A stretch of 64,000 bases of DNA. It comes from Niastella koreensis GR20-10. GTDB lineage: Bacteria; Bacteroidota; Bacteroidia; Chitinophagales; Chitinophagaceae. Below the pieces are notes generated by a model. It had not been told where the DNA came from and searched no databases. It was given only the letters and a program-made list of their open reading frames with translations. The stretch is taken from positions 806,001-870,000 of the forward strand of contig NC_016609.1 in assembly GCF_000246855.1 (NCBI RefSeq). The letters are read 5' to 3'. The translations under genes were made by a program, and so were the position numbers. This document shows, in pieces, positions 17,199 through 25,198 of the stretch. Numbering within the stretch: the first letter of the stretch is position 1; every line of letters starts with the position of its first letter.

Positions 17199-17462
17199 AT
17201 GATGATATATGATTATGCTTATGGAAATTAGCATTAATTTATGAGTTGGTATAAAGAAGTTACCCCCAGTAAAGGTGTTTGGGGAGTGCGTGGCTATTTT
17301 ATATATCCGTTTTTTCCTGCATCTTTATGGCAACCAAATAACCCCATGCACAATGCCGGTATCAATATCATTGGTTGGCTAGTTTGTTATGCACTCCTGT
17401 TTTTTGTGATTTCGGTCTTTACCTTGTCTTCAACCAAATTAATCTGTTAACCCCTTTATTAT

Positions 17463-18350
17463 ATGAAGAAACACATTGCCTTTTTATTGTTTGTTACCCT
17501 TTTTGCCGGCCCTGGATTACAAGCCCAAACCGGTAATGTGTTACTGCCCCCGGTAAAACCCGTGAAGGCTGATAACAAAAGCCCGGTAATTGAGATTGTC
17601 ATTGATCCAGAATCATTTCAGGAGTTGGCTCCATACAAAGGGATGAAATTCCAGATAGATATAAATAAAACACCTTTAAATCCCAGAGACAGTTTTGAAG
17701 AGTGGAATAACCTGGAGTTGATAAGAGCGGGAGCCAAAGGTAATTATATAGCAAAATTCTCAAACGCCAAAAGAACGACTACCTACGCAGTAAAACCAGT
17801 GTTTGAAGGTGAAGATTACGATAAAGCATTACAGACCTTTGAAAGGGAGGATGCGGCCTATAAACAGCGGGTAGCAGAAAAAGCGCGTATGGCAAAAGCA
17901 GACCGGGCACAATATGTAAAAGACTCCATACAAGACCGGCAAATAGAGAAGGAGCGTGTAAAGAAAAGCATGGCAGATTGGAATTCATCCCTGAGGGTGT
18001 TTCAGATTGATGGCTTTGGCGTTTTGAATAACGACAAAGCGAAAGCACTTAATCTCCATTATATAATTGCAACCTTTAAAACGGAGGCCGGGGAACCCAT
18101 CAATTCCTACTTGGCAGTGTATATCCGGGGTGTTAAAGGATGTATCTCTACCCATGAGGATCACTTTAGCGTAAAACCGGGAGCCGACAACATGATCCTC
18201 GGTCATTACAATGGTAAATTCGCCTACGTATCATTTGAAGAATTCAGAAAACTCAACATCACTGCCGATACAAAAGCACAGACTTTTATTATGAAGGTGG
18301 TTTCCGAAAAGGATAATAATATTGAATACATCAAAAGTTTAATGAAGTAG
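17463..18350 (+). CDS. Secreted protein of unknown function
   Basis: 295 residues with a signal peptide (about 1-22, GPGLQAQ). Two beta-rich segments (about 40-120 and 175-285) are separated by a charged helical linker (about 120-175, rich in Lys, Arg, Glu and Asp, probably coiled coil). I do not recognise the family. The first segment contains KGMKFQIDINKTPLNPRDSF and the last GADNMILGHYNGKFAYVSFE. It is divergent from the histidine kinase across a 264-bp gap and is followed by 166 bp without a clear terminator before the AAA+ gene. No catalytic motif is seen. Confidence 0.7.
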   Translation: MKKHIAFLLFVTLFAGPGLQAQTGNVLLPPVKPVKADNKSPVIEIVIDPESFQELAPYKGMKFQIDINKTPLNPRDSFEEWNNLELIRAGAKGNYIAKFSNAKRTTTYAVKPVFEGEDYDKALQTFEREDAAYKQRVAEKARMAKADRAQYVKDSIQDRQIEKERVKKSMADWNSSLRVFQIDGFGVLNNDKAKALNLHYIIATFKTEAGEPINSYLAVYIRGVKGCISTHEDHFSVKPGADNMILGHYNGKFAYVSFEEFRKLNITADTKAQTFIMKVVSEKDNNIEYIKSLMK

Positions 18351-18516
18351 TAACCTGAAAATAAAACCAGCCTGCAAAGAGGTAGTGATAGATATCTGGT
18401 AAATCCCCTGAATATTACACCGTAAAACACCAATCGTAACCGGCTATTTTGTATATTTCGCCCGTTTTAACGTTCCATTAATATACATTTACGGTGATTG
18501 TAATACAAATTGCAGC

Positions 18517-19836
18517 ATGAACGAGAATACTATTGAAAGTTTGCGGGAAGCGTTGCGGCATTCGCCCAACAATAACCCGCTGAGGTTGTTGCTGGCCGAT
18601 ACCTTGCTGGGACTGAACCGGCTGGAAGAAGCAGAAGCAGAGTACACCCAGATCCTGAAATCATCACGTCGCGATACAAAAGCCACCATTGGGCTGGCAA
18701 AGGTTTTCTATAAAAAGGGGAATTTTTCCGCCTGTAATGTGATCCTGGAAGAATTTATTGAAAGCGGGCACCAGGACGTAGAGGCGCTTACCTGGTATGC
18801 TAAAGGATTGCTAAAAGAAAATTCCATTGCCCGCGCTATTGAAACCTATAAAAAAGTATTGTCCATCGATCCCAATTTCTTCGATGAGGAACTGGACAGT
18901 CATTTACGGGTAAAGGGCGGCCGCCCCGAGCCGGCAGATGCAGAAGAAGAAGAGGCTTATGACAGCCGCTTTTTGCAAAAACCGGCCATCAATTTCAGTG
19001 ATGTGGGCGGCATGGATGCCGTGAAAAAAGAGATAGAGCTGAAGATCATAAAGCCATTGATGCATCCTGAGCTGTATAAAGCTTATGGCAAAAAGATCGG
19101 TGGTGGTATTTTATTATATGGCCCGCCCGGATGTGGAAAGACCTTCCTGGCAAAAGCTACGGCCGGACAGGTAAATGCCAAATTCATCAGTGTAGGGCTG
19201 AACGATATTCTTGACATGTGGATCGGTAACAGTGAAAAAAACCTGCATGAGATCTTTGAACTGGCCCGGTACAATACGCCCTGTATTTTATTCATTGACG
19301 AAATTGATGCCCTGGGCGCCAGCAGAAGCGATATGAAACAATCTGCCGGCCGCCATCTCATCAACCAGTTTTTGCAGGAGCTGGACGGCATCGATACCAG
19401 CAACGAAGGAATGTTGATTATTGGCGCTACCAATACCCCCTGGAACCTGGATCCTGCCTTCAGAAGACCCGGCCGTTTCGACCGCATTGTGTTTGTGCCG
19501 CCGCCAGACGAAACAACCCGGGAATCGATCTTACAGTTGAAACTTAAAAATAAACCAACCGATTCCATCGACTATGGGCAATTGGCCAAAAAGACCGAGC
19601 ACTATTCCGGCGCCGATATTGATGCCATCATTGACATAGCCATAGAATTAAAACTGGAATCATCTTTCACCGACGGTATTCCCAAGCCTATTGAAACAAA
19701 GGACCTGCTGAACGCCGTTAAAAAACATAAAGCAAGTACCCAGGAATGGTTCATGACCGCAAAGAACTTTGCCATGTTTGCCAATGATTCAGGTTTATAT
19801 GATGATATCCTATCCTATTTAAAATTAAAAAAGTGA
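18517..19836 (+). CDS. TPR-AAA+ ATPase (Vps4/spastin/FtsH-like AAA module)
   Basis: 439 residues, apparently cytoplasmic. N-terminal TPR-like helices (about 1-130) are joined by an acidic linker (about 138-150) to one AAA module. Walker A is GPPGCGKT (about 202-209), and Walker B is ILFIDE (Asp261, Glu262). The second region of homology ends FRRPGRFDR (Arg316, Arg317 and Arg320 as arginine fingers), and a pore-loop segment ILDMWIGNSEKN lies near 231. The lid motif YSGADIDAIIDIA and the C-terminal helix after it resemble the classical AAA (Vps4/katanin/Cdc48) group rather than MoxR. There is no protease domain. It should remodel or unfold proteins selected by the TPR part. The stop is followed after 1 nt by the start of a TPR membrane protein, so the two probably act together. 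Confidence 0.88.
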   Translation: MNENTIESLREALRHSPNNNPLRLLLADTLLGLNRLEEAEAEYTQILKSSRRDTKATIGLAKVFYKKGNFSACNVILEEFIESGHQDVEALTWYAKGLLKENSIARAIETYKKVLSIDPNFFDEELDSHLRVKGGRPEPADAEEEEAYDSRFLQKPAINFSDVGGMDAVKKEIELKIIKPLMHPELYKAYGKKIGGGILLYGPPGCGKTFLAKATAGQVNAKFISVGLNDILDMWIGNSEKNLHEIFELARYNTPCILFIDEIDALGASRSDMKQSAGRHLINQFLQELDGIDTSNEGMLIIGATNTPWNLDPAFRRPGRFDRIVFVPPPDETTRESILQLKLKNKPTDSIDYGQLAKKTEHYSGADIDAIIDIAIELKLESSFTDGIPKPIETKDLLNAVKKHKASTQEWFMTAKNFAMFANDSGLYDDILSYLKLKK

Positions 19837-19837
19837 C

Positions 19838-21088
19838 ATGACGGAGCACAGTCTATCGAAGGTTGGTATTCTTATTCAACAAAGAAAGTACGACGCAGCA
19901 GAAAAGATCCTGAGACAACTACTGGCGCAGGAGCCCACCAATATACAATACCTGGCGTTATTGTCGGAACTGAACCTGGCGCAGGACAAGATAGAAGAAT
20001 CGGCCAGTATTATTGAGGATGCTATTGGCCTGGCGCCTGATACTGCGCATTTGTTCTTTATTAAATCGCGCATCGATATTCAGAAAGATAAATATGACGA
20101 TGGGGAGAAAAGCATTCAACAGGCGATTTCCCTCGATCCCTATACGGCAGACTATTTTGCCTGGTTCGCGAATATAAAACTGGCGCGCAAGCAATATGAG
20201 GAATCGTTACGCCTGGCCAATAAGGCATTGGAAATTGATCCGGAAGACCTGCTGGCGCTGAACGTAAGAAGCACGGTATTAATAAAGCTGAACCGAAAGG
20301 AAGAATCGTTTGCCACTATTGAGGGGGCCTTGAGAAATGATCCCAATAACGCCTATACCCATGCCAATTACGGCTGGGGTTTGCTGGAAAAAGGCGATCA
20401 TAAAAAAGCATTGAAGCACTTTAAGGAAGCTCTGAAGAACGATCCCAATTTTGAATATGCGCAACGAGGCATGATAGAAGCCCTCAAGGCAAGCAATCCG
20501 GTATACCGGGCGTTCCTGAAATATTCATTCTGGATGGGTAATATGGCCGCAAAATACCAATGGGGTATTCTGCTGGGACTTTGGCTGGGCAACCAGGCAT
20601 TGAACAAACTGGCCGAGGTCAATCCGGGATTACAGCCATTTCTTTTTCCAATTATAATACTGCTTTGCATTTTTGCTTTTTCAACCTGGGTTATGAAACC
20701 CATCAGCAATTTGTTTCTGCGGTTTAACCCTTACGGCAAATTCCTGTTGAACAAACAGGAAAAAATGAGCTCCAATTTTGTAGCCGTAGCCCTGGTTGTT
20801 TTACTGGCGGGGTTGGCCATGTATATATCTTCTGCCCAGGAAAAATATCTGGTAGTGGCAGCCTATGGTTTTGCAATGATGGTTTTTTGCGGGATGATGT
20901 TTTTCCCGTCAAAGTACAACTCCATCATGCTCTATACCATTGCCATGGCCCTGCTGGGGTTGGTTGCCATTTGGATGGCCTTTACCAATAATCCCGCAAC
21001 CGGCGAAGTGTTGAACTGGTTTATAGCCGGGTTTATTATCTTTCAGTTTGCGGTAAACTTCCTGGCGATAAGAAGGAACAACAGATAA
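19838..21088 (+). CDS. TPR membrane protein, partner of the AAA+ ATPase
   Basis: 416 residues. The first half (about 1-215) is a run of TPR repeats (for example DNKALEIDPEDLLALNVRST-like units and YTHANYGWGLLEKGDHKKAL). The second half has about five hydrophobic helices (around 265-285, 308-328, 335-355, 360-380, 390-412), so the TPR part faces the cytoplasm or periplasm at the inner membrane. There is no signal peptide. It starts 1 nt after the AAA+ gene stop, indicating coupled translation, and ends 21 bp before a Crp/Fnr regulator. The pair could be a membrane-docked protein-remodelling unit; this is inference from domain content and coupling only. Confidence 0.8.
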   Translation: MTEHSLSKVGILIQQRKYDAAEKILRQLLAQEPTNIQYLALLSELNLAQDKIEESASIIEDAIGLAPDTAHLFFIKSRIDIQKDKYDDGEKSIQQAISLDPYTADYFAWFANIKLARKQYEESLRLANKALEIDPEDLLALNVRSTVLIKLNRKEESFATIEGALRNDPNNAYTHANYGWGLLEKGDHKKALKHFKEALKNDPNFEYAQRGMIEALKASNPVYRAFLKYSFWMGNMAAKYQWGILLGLWLGNQALNKLAEVNPGLQPFLFPIIILLCIFAFSTWVMKPISNLFLRFNPYGKFLLNKQEKMSSNFVAVALVVLLAGLAMYISSAQEKYLVVAAYGFAMMVFCGMMFFPSKYNSIMLYTIAMALLGLVAIWMAFTNNPATGEVLNWFIAGFIIFQFAVNFLAIRRNNR

Positions 21089-21109
21089 TGATCCAATAAG
21101 TGTAGTATT

Positions 21110-21676
21110 ATGAGTAACGTGTTACGGCAGCAAATTGAGGAGTATGTATCGTTGACCGATGAAGAGTTTGCATTGGTGTTGTCGCACTTTACTCCTAAAA
21201 AATTGAAAAAGCACCAGATCATCATCAGGGAAGGGGAGTATGTGCACAACGACTACTTTATACTCAGCGGGCTGATGAAAGTTTGTCATATAGACTCCGA
21301 AGGAAAAGAGCACATCATTCAATTCGGTATGGAGCATTGCTGGATCACCGACCCGCAGGCCTATCACAATGAAACAACGGCCACGCTGCAGGTAGACTGC
21401 CTGGAAGATTGTGATACCTTGTTTATTACTTTACACAACCGCGAAAAGCTTTGTCGGGAATTGCAGAAAATGGACCACTTCTTCAGAAAGCAAACAACCG
21501 CTAATTATATTGCGATGCAACGCCGCATCTTATGTTTGATCAGCTCTTCCGTTAAAGAACAGTATGAACACCTGCTCGCCAATTATCCCGGTCTTGTTCA
21601 ACGGGTTCCCAAATCTTTGATCGCTTCTTTCCTGGGCGTTAGCCGCGAAACGCTGAGCCGCCTGGCCAGCGCGTGA
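21110..21676 (+). CDS. Crp/Fnr-family transcriptional regulator
   Basis: 188 residues. A cyclic-nucleotide-binding-like beta-roll (about 20-120, KHQIIIREGEYVHNDYFILS and GKEHIIQFGMEHCW) is followed by a C-terminal helix-turn-helix (about 165-186, SLIASFLGVSRETLSRLAS). The RxE/R pattern needed to bind cAMP is not evident, as is common in Bacteroidota members of this family, so the effector is unknown. It lies directly upstream of an aldo/keto reductase on the same strand, a frequent pairing in this phylum in which the regulator controls the adjacent oxidoreductase. Confidence 0.9.
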   Translation: MSNVLRQQIEEYVSLTDEEFALVLSHFTPKKLKKHQIIIREGEYVHNDYFILSGLMKVCHIDSEGKEHIIQFGMEHCWITDPQAYHNETTATLQVDCLEDCDTLFITLHNREKLCRELQKMDHFFRKQTTANYIAMQRRILCLISSSVKEQYEHLLANYPGLVQRVPKSLIASFLGVSRETLSRLASA

Positions 21677-21756
21677 TAATTGTCACATCAGATTAGTGAT
21701 AAATGTCCTTTCTCCCCGGCCGTCCTGTTTTGAATTTTGTGATAAATAAACAAAAC

Positions 21757-22755
21757 ATGGAATACAGAAATTTAGGCAGGTCGGGATTGAAAGTACCGGT
21801 ATTGAGTTTGGGCACCGCTACCTTTGGCGGCACCAATGAGTTTTTTCAACGCTGGGGCGAAACAGATATACAAGAGGCAACGCGCCTGGTGGATATTGGT
21901 CTTGAACACGGAATGAACTTCTTTGATACCGCAAATGTGTACTCGCAAGGCACCTCCGAAGAAATTTTAGGCGCCGCCATAAAAGGCCGTCGCGATCAGG
22001 TGCTCCTCGCTACCAAGGCGTCCTTTAATATGAGTGAAAGGCCCAACGACAAAGGTTCTTCCCGTTATCATCTTATTAAAGCTGCGGAAGATAGTCTGAA
22101 ACGGTTGGGAACCGATTATATTGACGTATACTTTATGCATGCTTTTGATGCGGAAACCCCCGTTGAGGAAACACTGCGCACGTTAGATCACCTGGTTACC
22201 AGTGGAAAAGTAAGATACATTGGCGCCTCCAATTTCACGGCCTGGCAGTTGATGAAATCACTGGCCGTTTCAGAACGGAATAACCTGGAGAAATACGTGA
22301 TCTACCAGGGCTATTATTCCCTTATTGGGCGCGATTATGAACAGGAATTAATGCCCATGCTGCAAGACCAGGGCCTGGGCCTGATGGTTTGGAGTCCCCT
22401 GGGTTGGGGCCGTTTAACCGGTAAGATGAGAAGAAATAATCCGTTACCAGAAGGGCGCATAAAGGCAGGTGGATTGGTAAAAGCGCCGCCTGTGACAGAT
22501 GAGCATTTGTATAATGTAATAGATGTGCTGCAGCAGGTAGCAGGGGAAGCAGGTAAATCAGTTTCCCAGGTTGCTATCAACTGGTTGCTGCATAATCCTA
22601 CTGTTTCGAATGTTGTAATTGGCGCCCGCAATGAAAAACAATTGCTGGAAAACCTCGGTGCAACCGGTTGGAGCTTATCTCCCGAATATATTTTGCAATT
22701 GGATGCCGTGAGTGGGCAGGTTCCTATTTACCCGCACTGGGTAGGTAAACGCTAA
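21757..22755 (+). CDS. Aldo/keto reductase
   Basis: 332 residues from ATG 21757, where the product begins MEYRNLGRSGLKVPVLSLGT as in the family; a longer frame from 21703 adds 18 unlikely residues. The catalytic tetrad can be read: Asp in NFFDTANVYSQG (about 51), Tyr in the same motif (about 56), Lys in LLATKASF (about 86) and His in YFMHAFDAE (about 127). The C-terminal SNVVIGARNEKQLLENLGA is the NADPH-binding part. A (beta/alpha)8 NADPH-dependent oxidoreductase of the voltage-gated K-channel-beta/YajO-like group; the carbonyl substrate is unknown. It is preceded by a Crp/Fnr regulator and convergent with the DUF2252 gene, with only 1 bp between the stops. Confidence 0.93.
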   Translation: MEYRNLGRSGLKVPVLSLGTATFGGTNEFFQRWGETDIQEATRLVDIGLEHGMNFFDTANVYSQGTSEEILGAAIKGRRDQVLLATKASFNMSERPNDKGSSRYHLIKAAEDSLKRLGTDYIDVYFMHAFDAETPVEETLRTLDHLVTSGKVRYIGASNFTAWQLMKSLAVSERNNLEKYVIYQGYYSLIGRDYEQELMPMLQDQGLGLMVWSPLGWGRLTGKMRRNNPLPEGRIKAGGLVKAPPVTDEHLYNVIDVLQQVAGEAGKSVSQVAINWLLHNPTVSNVVIGARNEKQLLENLGATGWSLSPEYILQLDAVSGQVPIYPHWVGKR

Positions 22756-22756
22756 A

Positions 22757-23959
22757 CTATTTCCCAAAATAACCCGCGTTATAAGCCGCCAGGTATTGGT
22801 TATAATCGGCTTTTACCTGGTCGGCATACTGTCTGGCGAATTCCAGGATAGGAGTGATCCAGGCTTCCTCACGGGCAAAGGCCATCAGTTCATCTGCATT
22901 GGCCGAACCCTGCCGGCCCGAGCTTCTTAGCTGGGCCGAAGCCGTAAGCAGGGCCATATTTTCCAGCACATCCGCCATATCATCGAACCTGTTTTCCAGG
23001 GTAGCGAAATTTATTTTATCGGCGGTGGGTTGCAATTCCTTTATCACATACGATTCATCGTTGAAAAGCACCGGCCGCAATAGTGCCGGGGAAATATTTT
23101 GCATCCGTTCCTGCACCGCCACCACCCGGGCCGCCTCCGATTGCCAGGTTGGCTGTTGATTGGGAAAATGCGATTGCAGGCAGGAAGGTTGCGCCTGTTT
23201 CATATCCAGCAACACGTATTTCCGTTCGCCGTGTAACCGTTCCAGTAAAAAGCCATAACGTTTAACACCCAGACTGCCGGTTCCGGCTATTCGAAAACCG
23301 GCATCTATAACATGGAAGCGGTGATGGTGGATATTCACCATCCAGCCATCTACGAAATCAGCCAGTTTTTTGGTAAGTGCTGTATCATTAATAGGGAACA
23401 GGCGTTTGTGATCGAACAGCAGGCCAATGCCGCCGTTCTTCCTGACGGTGCGTTCCCTTATCAGGTCTTTTTGTTTGCGTTCCGCTACTTTAAGCAGGAA
23501 CGACTTTACAATGCCTTTGGCGGTTTGCGGTTCAATGTACCGCGACCGGCCCTTACTCAACACCAGAGAATAGGACTTCAGGAACAGCAGCGCCATGTTT
23601 TTGGCTTCCGGGGCGCCCACGCTCATCGTGTTCAACCCTACAAAAATACTGGTCGCCATCCGGGCCAGCTCCCAGGTGGCGGGCGCCAGGGTAGCCTCGT
23701 CAAAATCGTTCAGATCGAAGTATACCAACCGGTTATCTCCCTTGTAACTCCCAAAATTCTCCAGGTGCAGGTCGCCGCAAACCCAGGTCAGCGGCAGAGC
23801 TGGCAGGGTATTGGCACTGGCAAGGTCTTCATAAAACAGATGGGCGGTGCCCCGGTAAAAGTAAAACGGGTCTTTGGCCATGGCCTGGTACTTCAGGCCT
23901 GTATAAAATGGCAGGCGATTACTGTTAAAGTTTTGTATACGTTCGGCTATTGATTGCAA
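22757..23959 (-). CDS. DUF2252 family protein
   Basis: 400 residues, no signal peptide. Recognised by the family pattern FYFYRGTAHLFYEDLA (about 32), LTWVCGDLHLENFGSYKGDN (about 57) and VYFDLNDFDEATLAPATWEL (about 79). The Gly-Asp-x-His-x-x-Asn and Asp-x-Asn-Asp-Phe-Asp motifs resemble the catalytic and metal-binding loops of aminoglycoside-phosphotransferase-like kinases, so a small-molecule kinase activity is suspected for the family but not established here. It is convergent with the aldo/keto reductase. The upstream gap contains the promoter of the small gene at 24063. Confidence 0.88.
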   Translation of the reverse strand: MQSIAERIQNFNSNRLPFYTGLKYQAMAKDPFYFYRGTAHLFYEDLASANTLPALPLTWVCGDLHLENFGSYKGDNRLVYFDLNDFDEATLAPATWELARMATSIFVGLNTMSVGAPEAKNMALLFLKSYSLVLSKGRSRYIEPQTAKGIVKSFLLKVAERKQKDLIRERTVRKNGGIGLLFDHKRLFPINDTALTKKLADFVDGWMVNIHHHRFHVIDAGFRIAGTGSLGVKRYGFLLERLHGERKYVLLDMKQAQPSCLQSHFPNQQPTWQSEAARVVAVQERMQNISPALLRPVLFNDESYVIKELQPTADKINFATLENRFDDMADVLENMALLTASAQLRSSGRQGSANADELMAFAREEAWITPILEFARQYADQVKADYNQYLAAYNAGYFGK

Positions 23960-23990
23960 GGTATTTTTTTAATAGGAAGTTAATGCAAAT

Positions 23991-24018
23991 TTTGGTTGTT
24001 CAATTGGATTTATATTTG
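23991..24018 (+). promoter_or_regulatory. Bacteroidota-type promoter for the small Lys/Ala-rich gene
   Basis: An exact TAnnTTTG -7 box, TATATTTG (24011-24018), lies 45 bp before the ATG at 24063. A TTTG at 23991-23994 could be the -33 element; the 16-nt spacing is slightly short of the usual 17-20. Confidence 0.5.
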
Positions 24019-24062
24019 ATAGATAACATTTGGTCGCTTTCACATTTAAAAACTAAAGAATC

Positions 24063-24314
24063 ATGAAAAAAGTCGTTTTTGTTGTTTGCTTTTTGCTGGC
24101 CTGCGTAGGAATGAACTTTGCTCAAACAGCTCCTAAAAAAGAAGCTGCTAAAAAGGAACAAACCGCTCCTGCCAAAAAAGAGGCAGCTCCTACAAAGAAA
24201 GATGGCACGCCCGACATGCGCTATAAGCAAAATAAGGCCGCTGCCGATACAACCAAGCACATGAAGAAAAATGGTACGCCAGACAAGCGGTATAAAGAGA
24301 ATAAGAAAGGATAA
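24063..24314 (+). CDS. Small secreted Lys/Ala-rich protein with paired GTPDxRYK motifs
   Basis: 83 residues. A signal peptide (about 1-21, GMNFAQ) is followed by a low-complexity Ala/Lys/Pro/Glu region and two copies of K(D/N)GTPDxRYKxNK (about 49-60 and 71-82). It is very basic after processing. This type of small protein is common in Bacteroidota, but I know of no function. An exact TAnnTTTG box lies upstream and a hairpin with a T-tract downstream (24326-24400), so it seems to be its own short transcription unit. The repeated motif may bind an anionic partner; that is speculation. Confidence 0.8.
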   Translation: MKKVVFVVCFLLACVGMNFAQTAPKKEAAKKEQTAPAKKEAAPTKKDGTPDMRYKQNKAAADTTKHMKKNGTPDKRYKENKKG

Positions 24315-24320
24315 ATGACT

Positions 24321-24400
24321 TGCAGGTTACAGGTTGCAGGTTTCAGGGAAACGAGCTTTTATGGCTATATCCTGAAACTTGCAACCTGTAACATTTTTTG
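24321..24400 (+). repeat. Word-repeat hairpin (ACAGGTT family), probable terminator
   Basis: Heptamer words GCAGGTT ACAGGTT GCAGGTT start 7 bp after a stop codon. The 22-nt arms 24326-24347 and 24371-24392 are complementary except for one G-T pair. The right arm is followed by ATTTTTTG, so this copy probably works as an intrinsic terminator for the small gene. Confidence 0.85.
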
Positions 24401-24437
24401 GGTTTGCTAAACACCTACCTTCACGGAAAACATCACA

Positions 24438-25076
24438 ATGAGCAAACTAACATATAGCCTCACAATTGCCTGTTGTCTTCTGACCTTCGTCGGCTCTGCA
24501 CAAAAGCAGTCAAAAGGATGGATCTCCCTGTTTGATGGCAAATCGCTTACCGACTGGAAAGTAGGGGAGAATGCCGGTACTTTTACGGTTGACAGTGGCA
24601 TGATCATCGCACACGGAAATACGGCCCACCTCTTTTATAATGGAAATGTAGCGAACCACGATTTTAAGAATTTCGATTTCAAAGCTGAAGTAATGACCAG
24701 GCCCGGCTCCAACTCCGGTATTTATTTTCATACTGCCTACCAGGAATCAGGCTGGCCTTCGAAAGGCTATGAAGTGCAGGTAAATAACACCCATACCGAT
24801 TGGCGCAGAACCGGAGGCCTGTATGCTGTTCAGGATGTGAAAGAACAATTGGTAAAGGATAATGTATGGTTCACTGAGGAGATCATTGTGCAGGGAAAGA
24901 AAGTGACCATAAAAGTAAATGGTAAAACCTCCGTTGAATATACCGAGCCTGATAATGTACAACGCCCCAACGATATGAAGGGACGGGTACTCAGCAACGG
25001 CACCTTTGCATTACAGGGCCATGACCCCAACAGTAAAGTTTATTTTAAGAACATCCAGGTAAAAATATTAGACTAA
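24438..25076 (+). CDS. DUF1080 (3-keto-disaccharide hydrolase-like) secreted protein
   Basis: 212 residues with a signal peptide (about 1-21, FVGSAQ). The single domain is DUF1080, a concanavalin-like fold: GWISLFDGKSLTDWKVGENA (about 28), FDFKAEVMTRPGSNSGIYFH (about 78) and KGYEVQVNNTHTDWRRTGGL (about 103). Members are found with sugar 3-dehydrogenases and some hydrolyse 3-keto-glycosides; others may only bind glycans. No oxidoreductase partner is adjacent here. The stop codon TAA overlaps the first word of the following AAGGTAC-type repeat. Confidence 0.9.
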   Translation: MSKLTYSLTIACCLLTFVGSAQKQSKGWISLFDGKSLTDWKVGENAGTFTVDSGMIIAHGNTAHLFYNGNVANHDFKNFDFKAEVMTRPGSNSGIYFHTAYQESGWPSKGYEVQVNNTHTDWRRTGGLYAVQDVKEQLVKDNVWFTEEIIVQGKKVTIKVNGKTSVEYTEPDNVQRPNDMKGRVLSNGTFALQGHDPNSKVYFKNIQVKILD

Positions 25077-25194
25077 AGGTACAAGGCTCAAGAATCAAGG
25101 CACAAGAGTCAAGGCTTAAGGTACAGGCGTTTGCTTGCATCTTGAGCCTTGTGTTTTTCTTGTGCCTTGTTTCTTGTACCTTGTATTCTTTTTT
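25076..25194. repeat. Word-repeat hairpin (AAGGTAC family)
   Basis: Left arm of heptamers AAGGTAC AAGGCTC AAGAATC AAGGCAC AAGAGTC AAGGCTT AAGGTAC (25076-25125). Right arm, its imperfect complement, is built of CTTGAGC CTTGTGT and CTTGTGC CTTGTTT CTTGTAC CTTG (25141-25185), then a T-tract (25187-25194). The first A belongs to the preceding stop codon. Confidence 0.9.
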
Positions 25195-25198
25195 GACT

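Noticed and set aside
17241-17450. 69-codon plus-strand frame with a hydrophobic C-terminus upstream of the secreted unknown
   Set aside because: No recognisable family, improbable N-terminus, and it occupies the likely promoter region between divergent genes.
23312-23953. 213-codon plus-strand open frame
   Set aside because: Antisense to the DUF2252 gene, whose family motifs are unambiguous.
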